64,000 bases of DNA from Litsea cubeba (GCA_012931725.1 CM022951.1:23554144-23618143); one strand, 5' to 3'; shown: positions 1 through 10,930, counted from the first letter of the stretch. Made by a program: numbers and translations. Notes: generated from the letters alone by a model not told the origin.

Positions 1-78
1 TTAAAGTTCACAATTTTTTTTTCTCAACATCTTCTAAAAATGTGCCGTAGCAGTAGCAGTAGCAGTAGCATTAAATAC

Positions 79-2526
79 CTCCAGAGCTCTTTGCATGTAG
101 TAGAAAACTAGTTGCTCCTTTAACAGGACTCTATCATCCTGATTATCCTTTCTAGAAGATATAAAAGCCACAAAAACAGAATGTGAAGCCCCAGCTACTT
201 TCCCTGAGGGATGTTGAATATATCTGATTGAAACTGTATAAGGAAAACTATGCAACAATTACCCTTATTTTTTCTAATTAAAAACCATGAACCAGCAACC
301 ATAAGAATAATAAACTATACAAAATCTGAAAAAAGTTTTAATGAAGGATACAAGAACATGACTGGAGCTATTGTTTTGCTGAATACATGATGAGGAATAC
401 GCTCAATGCAAGTTGGAATTACACGGAGGTAAAATAAAATGCGGGCAGTCTGCACCTCATCTTCATACCAAGCATAATGAATTCCCCTTGACCCTTCAAA
501 TGAAAAGGAGAATAACTGTTAATGAAAACCATGGAAACAAAACAAACCTGTTTAAATATGACCCACATTGTTATAAATATATATATATATATATGGCCCA
601 CATTGGCAGCAGCATCATATTATTAATGGGACAGATGGGCGCTCATTCCATTACGCATTTGGGACAGGAAATGAGCAGGGGAAGAAGTCTAAAATCACAG
701 TATCAGCAAATATTGATGCGGGGAAGAAGTCAAGAGTTGGCATCACTCCAAATGTGATTCACAATTCACACAGCACCCCAAACTCAGAAGAACAGGTGAC
801 CATCTATCCTGCCAAAATATCTAATTCAAACTGATTTGGGTACATCAAAGCACCCCTAACAAGGACAAATGACAGAATTGATCATACCTTGACGGTTCGT
901 CAAGTCACAATAAGGAGGCATGGACTCAACAAAAGAAATACAAGCTAAATCACTTTCCTTAACACTTAATACAACACGGCGGATTGTATCCGAATACTCT
1001 GGCAACCGGACACGTCGCAGATACTCCACACAGGAGAATGCAATCAAGATATTAACTGAAGCCTCTAATTGACTTTCGCGAGAGAATTTAGAAGACACCT
1101 TGTGCTTAACCACAGAAGATGCAAAAAGAACCACCATAAGAAATGCAGCTTCAGCAATCTTCTCCAGCTCTAGAAGCAATTCTTTCTGACTACTTCGAAG
1201 TAACAATGAAGCAGACCGATAATTTGAGTAGTTCCCCAAGCAATAATTCCATACATAATTCTCCACCACCAGCTTGTTCTGTTCATCTGCCAAATCATAC
1301 TGGTTACAAAAAGCACCTGTTACAGCACCCACTTCCTTAAAAAGAACACTATCCAAATGTTCTCTAACCTCATCCACCCCAAGAATTGCAGAACTCCCAT
1401 CTTGATTTTCAATGATTCTTCGATAGAAAGACAGTAAAGGAAAGATTTCAATCAACAATGCAGATGTAAGACATAAAAGCACTGGAGCGCTAAAGGAAAC
1501 AAGACCACTTCTAGCCAAACCCAAAGAAATACATTGTAGAAGAAGGCGGTGTTCAAAATCGCCACTCAAGCTACTGAAATCCCCCATTTTAGAAACCAAT
1601 TCTCCAGCAACAGCATCAATAGAATCTTCCACTAATTTTCTCAGCTGAAAACTGATTTTGACACCACCACTAGGTGCTGTCCGATTGAAAACCCGCAATA
1701 CACCTGCAGCAGCCATGACAACTGCAAATCGAATAAAATTTCTATTGCGAAACTCTGAAATCTCTCTGCAAATGAACTCAATTCTCTCCAAAAACCTTGA
1801 ACTAATAAACCCAAAAACCAACCATTCCATCAGCTGCAAAATCATAACCCCATGAGGGACACAAGCACCTGGACCATATCTCCAAATACCCATCAAATAA
1901 CTAAAAATTCTACCAAAATAAGTGCTTTCGCATCGAACAAGAGCATACCCAATTCCAGCAAGAACCTCTGGAACAATATCTCCGCATGACCCGATCGCCC
2001 GACCCAATTCCTCATCCAACAGCTTACAGAGCAGATCCAAACAGACCCTTTTGGAGCTTTCTGACAAGATGGGGGCCATAGAAAGAGCACCCAGAAGAAG
2101 AATTGCTTCTGACACCAAGAAGCAATCAAGAGCATCAGAACAAGTGGAGAGAATCCCTAAGATGATGGGAACAGAGGAATCAAGAAGAGATGAAGAGGGT
2201 TTGAAGGATTTCCTGACCCAAATGTAAAGGAGCCTGAGAAGGAGAGGGAGAGAGGACTGAGGAAGTGAGATGTTGGGGTTGGAGAGAAGGGAGAGAAGGA
2301 GCTTGGCCTGAGGGTCTGCAACATAGAGGGATTGTTGGGAGTTTCTGAGGGTGAGGAGGGAAGAGAGGTATTGGGGTTTGAAGGTTTGGGTCTGGAGGCA
2401 GTCTCTGAGGTCAGACCATGCCTGGAGAATGGTTTTGGCTGAGGTGGGTGGTGAGGAAGGAGAGGGAGGTGGCTTGTTTCTAAGCCATTCTTCTAAGAAG
2501 AGGAGGTTTTGTGTCTGGACTGCCAT
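79..2526 (-). CDS. Conserved plant helical protein of unknown function, partial (3 exons, continues off the left edge)
   Basis: I read three exons on the minus strand: 2526-888, 493-352 and 247-79. Every junction has GT/AG: donor CAAG|GTATGA at 887, acceptor TTGAAG at 494, donor TTCTT|GTATCC at 351, acceptor CATAG at 248, donor GGAG|GTATTT at 78. Phases 1, 2 and 0 agree throughout, giving 650 codons with no stop. The start is the methionine of MAVQTQNLLFLEEWL at 2526. The frame stays open upstream to 2727, but that stretch looks like 5' UTR (FFFF and polar low complexity). The protein is leucine-rich and mostly helical, with no signal peptide, possibly an ARM/HEAT-like fold. Exon 2 reads YAWYEDEVQTARILFYLRVI and exon 3 YIQHPSGKVAGASHSVFVAF, both looking conserved. 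I know no function and name none. The exon 2 and 3 boundaries rest on phase and splice consensus only. Confidence 0.85.
574..594. repeat. (TA)n microsatellite in intron 1
   Basis: This short AT dinucleotide run lies in the intron between exons 1 and 2 of the helical-protein gene. It has no coding role. Confidence 0.8.
888..2526 (-). CDS. Exon 1 of the helical-protein gene
   Basis: This single 1,639-nt exon holds 546 codons, a serine/proline-rich N-terminus (about residues 20-32) and then leucine-rich helices. It ends at a strong AG|GTATGA donor in phase 1. Without splicing the frame would stop 10 codons later in an intronic tail, so the unspliced ORF end at 856 is not the true C-terminus. 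Confidence 0.85.
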
Positions 2527-2727
2527 CCTGTAGATATTTGGTTTGGTTTGGTTTTCTTCTTGTATGGGGAAGAAGAAATATATGTGTAACAGTGGTGTTG
2601 GGTTTGTGCTAAAAATATCACTGCGTCGACATGATGCCGGCGAGGGGAAAAAAAAAAACTGACATCTGCAGGGCACACCTGCATTATTAGGCGTTGCCGA
2701 CTTTAGGGCCTTCGCCGGGGCTGACAT

Positions 2728-3370
2728 TGTTTTTTCCCACCTTCCGTAGGTTTTCCATCTTTTTGGACAATTTATAGTGAAGTTTCGAACTTACAATCTC
2801 CAAAAAGACAAATCGTGGTGGAACCAACTTATAGCTGTATACATTGATTAATTGGAACAGTTAGTGAGAAGATGGAACAAGTTATGTAAATAGTCTGGCT
2901 TCAGGTCTAAAGTCTTTAATTTTTAAGAAGAATTTTTTAAAATTGAGATAATATGTTAGATTTCTGATTTATGGGTTGAAATCAAGGTGGAATTCGATCC
3001 GAACCCGTTTAGGCACTGGGCCAAAATAATGACCCAAATCTGAAATCTGGTTTTAAACAAGTTGGAACCTCCGGCTAATCGAAGAAGCGGGGACTCATTT
3101 ACATCCCTAATATTTAGACTAAGTTCGACTTTAGAAACACAAGCCATGTCCAGGGCAAGTTCAATTCAGGTCTAGAATATCAGGCTGAGGCCTATCCATT
3201 TAGTCAATCGGCCTGAGCTGAATTGGGCTTTATTATTTTACTTATCTGGGCTTTCTAATAATTATTTGGACAAATTATCACTAAGTTATGAGCACTCGTT
3301 ATTTGGGTTGGGAAGGATCGGGCTCTGGGGTATTTGTTATTTAATCCAAGCCACCCCAAGTACTAAATGG
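2728..3370. other. Upstream flank of the helical-protein gene, no gene seen
   Basis: This AT-rich stretch should hold the promoter and 5' UTR start of the minus-strand gene. Short ORFs here have no recognisable family, and I found no clear TATA box at a fixed distance. Confidence 0.5.
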
Positions 3371-3375
3371 GCCCA

Positions 3376-3955
3376 TTTTTTTTTTAGAACGATAACGAAA
3401 AATTTCATTTAAAGAACAGAAGGAATAAAGTACAAAAAACCAAAAAAAAAAAAAGAGGTAGGGAATGTGCAGGAAAAACACACCACCTCCAACATTACTA
3501 ACAAAATCACATCCACCCAAAGAAACAACATATCAATCACTTACATAATCACACCCACCCAATGAAGCAACCTATCAACCCCTTGCTTGGCTAACACATC
3601 TGCCATGGAGTTTGCCGACCTAACCTCATGACGGAAGGAAATATTGATTCCAATAGATAACTCTCTAACTTCATTAAGGTGGAAATGAAACTTCTAAGGA
3701 TCAGTCCTCCGCTTAGACACTCAAGCGATCGCATTAGAGGAATTACTTTCCATAATAAGAATACTGTCATATCTATTAGAAAACAAACGAAGACCTTCAA
3801 GAATGGCTAGCACCTCCGCTTCATTGGAATCGCACACACCAATATACTTGGAAAACATCATTAACACCTCATCCATACAATTGCGAAGCACCCCTCCAAT
3901 CTTAGATGGACCTGGCTTACCCCACGAAGCACCATTCACATTAAACTTAAAATAC
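3376..3955 (-). mobile_element. LINE (L1-type) 3' fragment with RNase H-like domain
   Basis: On the minus strand, 3939-3721 reads MNGASWGKPGPSKIGGVLRN, then EAEVLAILEGLRLF and MESNSSNAIA. This is the RVT_3 RNase H-like domain found at the C-terminus of plant L1 ORF2. After a frameshift the end of the domain continues as FRHEVRSANSMADVLA (about 3650-3590). The 3' UTR ends with the typical plant L1 motif before the tail and a poly(A), seen as poly(T) at 3376-3385. It is a 5'-truncated, frameshifted dead copy. Target-site duplications are not clear. Confidence 0.8.
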
Positions 3956-4513
3956 CCCTAGGAGGAGAATACCAAGGGATTGTTCTCCTGGATGGGGGCC
4001 CAGATTATATATCCAAGTCTAGCCTAAAGCAAGCTGGGCCATGAACTAGATTAGCCTGGCGCAACCCATACTAACTTCGGAGGAGATATTATGATTCCGG
4101 CCCTCTAAGGCTTTTGACCTAGAAGTTATTTACTAAGAAGTAAAGTAAAATATAATAAAAAAATCACTTTACCATGTTTGATTTGTTGCAATTACTTTAC
4201 TAGCCCCTCAGAAAAACTTACCTCATATAATACAACTAAAGTATTAAATTTACCACTCGTTGACCTCTCATCTCACTTCACGTAGCTTTCATTGAAAAAA
4301 AAATCATTTTTTACTTTATTGAATTGTATACTTCACCTTTATCTAATCATTTTACTTTCTATTAATTTTTCATTTACTTTAACCTTATTTAAAAACATGC
4401 CAACTCTAAAAATATGCAGAAAATAGGAGGCATTTGAAAACCCTAAAATCAAGGTCTTATTTCATGATTTAAAGTGTATTTCTATATTAAACCATTTGAT
4501 AAACTTCTAATTG

Positions 4514-4522
4514 TACTTATTA
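4514..4522. repeat. 9-bp target-site duplication (left) of the MULE
   Basis: TACTTATTA pairs with TACTTACTA at 5707-5715 with one mismatch. The 9-bp length is diagnostic of Mutator-type transposition. Confidence 0.75.
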
Positions 4523-5706
4523 GAGGAGTTTACCGGTAAAATCCTCAAATACTGCCATTTATCCCAATGGGTCCTCGCCAAATATGCAGCACCAATTTGG
4601 TCCGTCGGCACTATTTGTGTTTTTTTTTAAGCCTCGGTAAGTGACGCTAGCGTCATTGGGTTTCTGACAACAGTGACGCTAGCGTCGTCGTTCGCCCATC
4701 CATATAAACCCAATGAAGCCAGCATCTTTTTCCTGCCTTGCCTCTGAAGCTTGATGGAGTCAATTGGATCCTCAGATCCTGTGACCTGCAGTTGGAGGCT
4801 GGATGGCTCAAGGTTAGAAGGGGTTGCTTTTCCTTGAGGACAGGAGGTTGCGGTTGTGTGTCCGTCTGCGTGGGGGAGTAATGGCTGAGATCTACTGTAA
4901 AGGAGGTTGGATCTAGGAATGTGCAGTGCTCCAAGATGGAGAAAGCATTTGATGTGTCGATCTCAGGGCAGGGACTTTGCTAAGAATCTCTTCCATTTAC
5001 TGAAACTGAAACTTTGCTGAAACTGAAAAAATTGATGGAGAAAATTGCCCTGCCTCTTCCATTTGCTGAAACTGAAACTTTTGATGGATTTCCAAGGTGG
5101 GCCTTCATGGATGGCCTCGGAGAATTTTATAGGCCACCTTGGAGCATTCAACCTCAATTTCCAATATCCGTTTCTTCAATGAATCCTTACCTGCAAGTAG
5201 TAGGTAGCTTCTCTGTGAATGGTTTCAAAGACAGACCAACCTGGTTTGGTTTGTTGCAGGGAAGAAGCAGGAGTAGGACCCAACAGAACCCAAGAAAGCC
5301 TCAGTTGTGACTTGTGAACCGTTGTGGAAATCACCACAAGATGAACTGCCCACATGCGAAGTATAATATTGTTTCAGCTGCATTGGATATATTGTAGAAA
5401 GATCAATGTTTACTAGTACCCTTGCAAAGGTGAGGATTCTCTGGGCAGAGGTTATGTCATCAAGCTTGATAGGCTTGCCAATAGAGTTTGCCATGGAGAA
5501 GATGATGTGTTGGCTCCAATGGCAGGCTCTGAAGAAATGAAACAAAACCACTTTTCAATACTATTTTGAGTGACGCTATCGTCAGTAAGAATAAAAAATA
5601 AAAACAAAAAAAAAATGTGGCGGGAATACCCAATCAGTGCTGCACAAATGGTCAGGACCCATTGAGATATATGGCCATATTTCGGAATTTTACCGGTAAA
5701 ATCCTC
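4523..5706. mobile_element. Mutator-like (MULE) non-autonomous element carrying a LINE ORF1 piece
   Basis: The ends are inverted repeats of about 55 bp: GAGGAGTTTACCGGTAAAAT at the left, and the complement of the right end starting GAGGATTTTACCGGTAAAAT. They are flanked by 9-bp direct repeats, TACTTATTA (4514-4522) and TACTTACTA (5707-5715), matching at 8 of 9 positions, as expected for Mutator superfamily elements. No transposase is inside. Subterminal copies of the palindrome GACGCTAGCGTC lie at about 4643 and 4674, with a variant near 5571. The interior holds a LINE ORF1-like coding piece on the minus strand, so this may be a Pack-MULE or a MULE into which a LINE inserted. Confidence 0.8.
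5225..5551 (-). pseudogene. LINE ORF1 (DUF4283-like) fragment inside the MULE
   Basis: The minus-strand reading contains ANSIGKPIKLDDITSAQRIL and TFARVLVNIDLS. This matches the DUF4283 segment of plant LINE ORF1 proteins. It is clearly related to the ORF1 piece at 13.8-13.97 kb in this window (IGNLIKLDDVTATQ, SRVCIDFDLS). There is no zinc knuckle or complete domain. It could have been captured by the MULE or be an old LINE insertion later trimmed. Confidence 0.6.
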
Positions 5707-5715
5707 TACTTACTA

Positions 5716-6075
5716 TCTGCATAGCTTTCAAGGTAGAGCTTTTACCTCTAAACAATAATAAGCTACGGCGGTTTTTCTATTTTTAAGTTGTTTTTAACTA
5801 AAAAGGAAGAAGGTGGACAATGCGGAGTTTATAAGTATTATGGACTAAAACGAACTTGTATACTTTTTAAATGATGCAAATGGAAGATTCTACCTTATAA
5901 TTTTTAAAATGTTGGTGTGGGCCCCAATTACCTTATGAAATAAGTGCTTCTTTTTTATAATCTTACCATACAAACTATTGTAAATTATACTAAAGTTTTC
6001 AGATGGTCCCATAGTAAGAGTAGGTGTTGCCGATTTTTCTAAAGAATCAATATCTTAATTTGATCTTCAAGAGCA
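5716..6075. other. Intergenic, no feature seen
   Basis: This is AT-rich sequence between the MULE and the copia element. No coding potential or repeat structure was recognised. Confidence 0.5.
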
Positions 6076-6080
6076 TAAGT

Positions 6081-6471
6081 TGTTAGGAAAAATTGTGTGG
6101 CCCGACTGCCATTGGGCCCACGCCAGATCGAGCCCAGCGGTGTGCCGCGGATGAACTCCCAACAAGTCTTGATCTGGTTGAGTCAGATAAGGATCAAACT
6201 CTTGGTGGTAGAGTTTGGATCAAGTTCAGACTCTTAGTTGGCAGAATTCCCACGCTGGTCAGGAGATGTGGGATTCCAGGAGAGGTAGAATCCGGATAGA
6301 GTTGTAACTCCTAGGGATTATTCTATATAAGGGAGATGGGAACTCTTGGTTGATCATCCAGAAGATCTGAGAGCATTCACAGCGAGTTCGCAAGTCTACC
6401 TCACACCGGAACGGATAAGGTTCTCGGCGAGTTCGGTTCCGACACCCATCTAGGACCAACAACTTCTTTCA
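6081..6471 (+). repeat. 5' LTR of the copia element
   Basis: The 391-bp LTR starts TG and ends CA. It contains a TATA box CTATATAAGG near 6323-6332, the likely promoter of the element. Its partner is 10541-10930. Confidence 0.95.
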
Positions 6472-6473
6472 AT

Positions 6474-6487
6474 TGGTATCAGAGCCC
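6474..6487 (+). promoter_or_regulatory. Primer-binding site of the copia element
   Basis: TGGTATCAGAGCC, 2 bp after the 5' LTR, is complementary to the 3' end of initiator methionine tRNA, the usual copia primer. Confidence 0.9.
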
Positions 6488-7128
6488 TGATTTGTGCGTT
6501 TGACATTTTGGATTTTGCGATAAGGCTGTGGATCGTCGGATCTACAACCCCGTCATTGAGTTTTTCTCCCGGATCTGCAACTTGGCTGCTTGAAGAAGAC
6601 GACTGCTCTTGTGGGCGGTGTTATTTCTTCACTGTTGCTTTATTCAGCCTTGGGCCGTGCGTCAGCAGGGAGAGCGTCCAACCATCAAACAACAGTTGCG
6701 TTGCTCAGGACACGTAGGATTTGCCTCGGGACGCGTGCGAAATCAAGCCTTTGCGGTGTTGCTGTTGCTCACTCGGGACACGTGCAGTGGGTTGCTGCTC
6801 CAGCGCAAGGCACACCATCTCGAGTCAGGCTTGAGATCCAACCCAACCCGATCTCGGCCCGGCTCACATCGAACTGTTACAGCGGTTGTTACGGCAACGT
6901 GACGCAGGGGCTGACGCAAGCACGGGAGAAAATCTCCTCGGTCAACAGTACCTTTGACCGTCCGTAACTTGTTCATCCGACCTCCGATCGACGAGCAGTT
7001 TGAGTTTGCGAATTCGTGGCGACGAGCACTATTTGGTAGACGCGACTGATCGGCATTCCATCATTCAGAAATTTTTGGACTGCGATCACGGTCAGTGGTA
7101 TCTGGACTTTATTTATTTTCTTTCAGAT

Positions 7129-8454
7129 ATGTCTACTGCTAAATCTGCTCTGCACGATCTCGCTAAGGTCGATATTTTCAATGGGAAGAACTTACCCATT
7201 TGGAAACGTCGGATAGATGCCTTGTTGCATTTTGAGGGTCTTTCTTATGTTATTAAACAAAAGACACCTGAGAAGCCTGCTGATGATGCTTCCAAGGAAG
7301 ATAAAGATCTCTTTAGTACTTGGGAATATGATAATGAATCAGTAAAGCATCTATTACTTAGATTTATTTCCAATGATTTAGTCAAGCAATTTGAGCAACT
7401 GGCTTCAGCAAAAGAAATTTATGATCAAATAATTGTGAAATACGATGCATCCATTGTGTCTCACCTTATGGAGGCATTCTCAAATTATGTCAATTATAAA
7501 ATGCCTGAAGGAACCTCGATCAATGACCACATTGACCAGATGAATATAAGATTGAGGAATTTGATTGCTTTGGGAAGGGATATGGACCAGGAGTTGCAAA
7601 GATTGTATCTGTTGCAAAGTCTCCCGCCTTCATGGGAGAATGTTTCTCAGACCCTAAGCCTCCAGAAAACACTGACTGTTAAAGATATTGAGGCTGAATT
7701 AATTGTTGAAGGACAAAGGCAGGCTGCCCGTGGTGTTGTGCCTACTGCTTTGCTTGCCCAAACCAATTCTGCTAGTGGCTCTATGGCTACTATGGGGAAA
7801 AGGAAGAATAAAGGCAAAGGGAAAGCTAAGGTACAACAAAAGAAAAAGGGGCGTTGCTTTATTTGCGGGAAGCCTGGGCACTTTCGTGCAGACTATCCGG
7901 ATAAAAATAAAAAGAAAAAGGGTGAGAATGGGCAACAGAACATGGTACCACATGGAAGTAAATATTATATTGATATGATCACGGAATCCATGATGGTGGA
8001 CACCAATGAAAGCAACTGGTGGATCGATTCCGGGGCTACTCGACACATCTCGAGGACCAAAGCAGTTTTCATTGAATTCCAAGAAATTAAAGCTGGAGAA
8101 CATAACATATACATGGGGAATGAGACATTCTGCGATGTGTTGGGGGTGGGGAAAGTCAAAATTCCCCTGCCAACTGGAAAATCGTTGTATTTATCAAATG
8201 TCTTCTTCGCTCCCGGCATGAGGAGTAGCGTGATTTCCGTCAGCCAGCTTGCATCTAGTGGTTTTGAAATTAGGTTCACTACTGATAAGGTTACTATTGG
8301 GCTCAATGGAAAGATTTGTATTTCTGGTTTGCTTCATGACAAATTGTATTTACTGGATACTTCTAAAGTTGCAATAAAATCTAGTTCCAATTATTCTGTG
8401 TGTGTGAATGAATGTGTTAATGGTTTGGCATTGTTATGGCACTACAAATTATGA
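7129..8454 (+). CDS. Copia Gag and protease region
   Basis: The frame is open from 7000, but MSTAKSALHDLAKVD at 7129 is the likely start, as copia Gag proteins start this way. Gag has the core motif LPPSWENVSQTL. A zinc knuckle CFICGKPGHFRADY follows, in which the last expected cysteine is tyrosine, so the CCHC finger is broken. The aspartic protease active site WWIDSGATRHIS lies near 8020-8055. The frame ends at a TGA at 8452-8454, just after the protease; the related integrase reading resumes at once, so this stop splits a former polyprotein. Confidence 0.9.
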   Translation: MSTAKSALHDLAKVDIFNGKNLPIWKRRIDALLHFEGLSYVIKQKTPEKPADDASKEDKDLFSTWEYDNESVKHLLLRFISNDLVKQFEQLASAKEIYDQIIVKYDASIVSHLMEAFSNYVNYKMPEGTSINDHIDQMNIRLRNLIALGRDMDQELQRLYLLQSLPPSWENVSQTLSLQKTLTVKDIEAELIVEGQRQAARGVVPTALLAQTNSASGSMATMGKRKNKGKGKAKVQQKKKGRCFICGKPGHFRADYPDKNKKKKGENGQQNMVPHGSKYYIDMITESMMVDTNESNWWIDSGATRHISRTKAVFIEFQEIKAGEHNIYMGNETFCDVLGVGKVKIPLPTGKSLYLSNVFFAPGMRSSVISVSQLASSGFEIRFTTDKVTIGLNGKICISGLLHDKLYLLDTSKVAIKSSSNYSVCVNECVNGLALLWHYKL

Positions 8455-9490
8455 CACATTAACAAGAACAGAATAACTAGAATGGTTAGGGATGAACTTT
8501 TACCTGAAATTGAAAAAGTGGAATACCCTACATGTGAACCATGTCTAAGTGGGAAAATGGTCAAGAAACCATTCCCAAAGGGAACTAGAAATGCAGAATT
8601 GCTAGACCTAATACACACATATATATGTGGACCCTTAAATGTTCATACTAGGATGGGGGAGGTGTATTTCATTACCTTCATTGATGACTCCAGCAGATAT
8701 GGTTATATCTACTTGATTAAACATAAACATGAAGCATTAAATTTTTTTCAAGTATATGCTGCTGAAGTTCAGAATCAAAAGGGTAAGAAAATTAAACGGA
8801 TTCAATCCGATAGAGGGGGGGAGTACACTTCTGAGTTGTTCAAATAATATTGTGCAAGAGAGGGAATCATACATGAGTATGCGATCCCCTACACCCCACA
8901 ACAAAATGGCGTGGCTGAATGTCGAAATCGAACACTTATGGACATGGTTAGGTCCATGATGAGCCACGCGGAACTTCCGCTGTATTTATGGGGAGAGGCA
9001 ATTAATGCTGCACAATATATATTGAACAGGGTGCCCTCTAAATCTGTGCCCAAGACCCCATATGAGTTATGGACTGGAGCCAAACCTAAAATGGAACATA
9101 TAAAAGTTTGTGGATGCCCCGTACATGTCCTGTTACCGCCACAAGAAAGACACAAACTGCAGGAAAAAATGAGAAGAATTGCTCGTTTGTTGGCTACCCA
9201 AGTCATTCAAAAGGATATCGTGTATATGATCACGACAATAAAATAATCATGGAATGTCGAGATGTGTATTTCCTTGAGAATCCAACAGGTAATCCTAGAG
9301 ATAGACCACGGATGGTGGATTTCTATGAGATCTCTAAGGATAAGGATGTTCAAGCAAGTGGGGGGTCCGACGTGGTTGACGTTGGAAATTTAACACTGGC
9401 TAGGGCCCACTTGATGAGGAACAACCGGAAATATGTAGACCCGTTCGGATAAGGAAACATCCGTCATATCTGGATGATTATTGCAGTTTA
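8455..9490 (+). pseudogene. Copia integrase region, broken by stops and frameshifts
   Basis: From 8482 the reading gives a GAG_pre-integrase-like CEPCLSGKMVKKPFPKG (a zinc-binding C..C pair), then the integrase core FITFIDDSSRYGYIYL (first Asp) and IQSDRGGEYTS (second Asp). A TAA at about 8846 interrupts it. The core continues as YTPQQNGVAECRNRTLMDMV (the catalytic Glu lies within NGVAE) and LPLYLWGEAINAAQYILNRV. Frameshifts near 9195 and 9450 separate the C-terminal part. Integration function is lost. Confidence 0.9.
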
Positions 9491-10501
9491 ATGGAAACCG
9501 TGGAGGATTTGGATCTGACATCCTACTCTCAAGCAGTCAATGGGCATGATGCTGAAAATTGGATGAATGCTATGAGAGAGGAAATTGAATCAATTCATAA
9601 GAACCAGGTGTGGCAATTAGTCGATCTACCCAAAGATCGAAAGGCCATCGGTTGTAAATGGGTTCTTAAGAAGAAATTCAATTCGGATGGTTCCTTGGAT
9701 AAATACAAAGCACGGTTGGTGGCAAAGGGTTTCACACAAGTGGAAGGAATTGATTACGATGAAACTTTCTCCCCGGTCGTAAAATTCCAATCCATTAGGA
9801 CCTTTATGGCAGTTGTGGCTTATCATGACTTGGAATTGCACCAAATGGATGTAAAAACTGCTTTCCTGAATGGCGAATTGGATGAAGAGATTTACATGAA
9901 ACAACCTGAGGGTTTTTTGGTGCAAGGTCATGAGGACAAGGTGTACAAATTACAAAAGGCACTCTATGGACTTAAACAGTCATCGAGGCAGTGGTACAAG
10001 AAATTTCACCAGGCCATAAGTGAAATTGGTTTTGTCCCCAATAGTGTTGATATATGTTTCTATGTTAAACGCAGTGGGAGTAATTATTTATATTTGTCAT
10101 TATATGTGGATGACATCCTGATTGCTGGTGACGATTTGGATGCCGTTAATAGAATCAAACAGTGGTTGAAGTCAAGATTCGAGATGAAGGACATGGGTGA
10201 GGCTATTTATGTACTAGGCATAAAGATCACCCATGACCGGCCGAATCGGTTATTGACTTTGTCACAAGAGTCCTATTTGGAAACTGTGTTAAAACGATTT
10301 GATATGATGATGTGCAAGCCAGTCGATACTCCCATTAGCAAAAATGAAAAATTGTCCAGCAATCAGGGGCCCACGACTGAGGAAGATAAGGCAATAATGC
10401 GGGGCAAGCCTTATGCTCAGGTTGTGGGAAGCATCATGTATGCGATGCTGTGTACGAGACCGGATGTTGCATGGGACTTAAATACATTTGATGTACATTG
10501 A
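9491..10501 (+). CDS. Copia reverse transcriptase ORF, RNase H missing
   Basis: The 336-residue ORF has the copia RT signature in order: WVLKKKFNSDGSLDKYKARL, KGFTQVEGIDYDETFSPVVK, MDVKTAFLNGELDEEIYMKQ, ALYGLKQSSRQWY and the catalytic LYVDDILIAG near 10103. It ends AMLCTRPDVAWDLNTFDVH, where a normal element continues into connection and RNase H domains. The stop at 10499-10501 lies about 40 bp from the 3' LTR, so roughly 0.5 kb has been deleted. The RT frame itself is intact, unlike the integrase. Confidence 0.92.
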   Translation: METVEDLDLTSYSQAVNGHDAENWMNAMREEIESIHKNQVWQLVDLPKDRKAIGCKWVLKKKFNSDGSLDKYKARLVAKGFTQVEGIDYDETFSPVVKFQSIRTFMAVVAYHDLELHQMDVKTAFLNGELDEEIYMKQPEGFLVQGHEDKVYKLQKALYGLKQSSRQWYKKFHQAISEIGFVPNSVDICFYVKRSGSNYLYLSLYVDDILIAGDDLDAVNRIKQWLKSRFEMKDMGEAIYVLGIKITHDRPNRLLTLSQESYLETVLKRFDMMMCKPVDTPISKNEKLSSNQGPTTEEDKAIMRGKPYAQVVGSIMYAMLCTRPDVAWDLNTFDVH

Positions 10502-10540
10502 CACGTTTGTCAAACATGGCATTCGTGCCAAGTGGGAGAT

Positions 10541-10930
10541 TGTTAGGAAAATTGTGTGGCCCGACTGCCATTGGGCCCACGCCAGATCGAGCTCGGCGGT
10601 GTGCCGCGGATGAACTCCCAATAAGTCTTGATCTGGTTGAGTCAGATAAAAATCAAACTCTTGGTGGTAGAGTTTGGATCAAGTTCAGACTCTCAGTTGC
10701 CAGAATTCCCACGCTGGTCAGGAGATGTGGGATTCCAGGAGAGGTAGAATCCGGATAGAGTTGTAACTCCTAGGGATTGCTCTATATAAGGGAGATGGGA
10801 ACTCTTGGTTGATCATCCAGAAGATCTGAGAGCATTCGCAGCGAGTTCACAAGTCTACCTCACACCGGAACGCACAAGGCTCTCGGCGATTTTGGTTCCG
10901 ACACCCATCTGGGACCAACAACTTCTTTCA
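10541..10930 (+). repeat. 3' LTR of the copia element
   Basis: This 390-bp LTR is preceded by the polypurine tract AAGTGGGAGAT and followed by the TAAGT target duplication. It contains the same TATA box near 10782-10790. Confidence 0.95.

Larger units (their letters stand above)
6081..10930 (+). mobile_element. Ty1/copia LTR retrotransposon, full length between LTRs, defective
   Basis: The two LTRs (6081-6471 and 10541-10930) begin TGTTAGG and end CTTTCA. They are flanked by a perfect 5-bp duplication TAAGT (6076-6080 and 10931-10935). A primer-binding site TGGTATCAGAGCC (initiator Met tRNA type) follows the left LTR, and a purine-rich AAGTGGGAGAT precedes the right one. Gene order gag, protease, integrase, reverse transcriptase defines Ty1/copia. 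Integrase carries stops and frameshifts, and the RNase H domain is missing: RT ends about 40 bp before the polypurine tract. By eye the LTRs differ at about 17 sites plus one indel in 390 bp, so the insertion is fairly old (order of 1-2 million years at common plant rates). Confidence 0.95.

Noticed and set aside
856..887. Extension of the helical protein to the ORF stop at 856
   Set aside because: A strong donor at 888/887 and an in-phase exon at 493 show this tail is intron.
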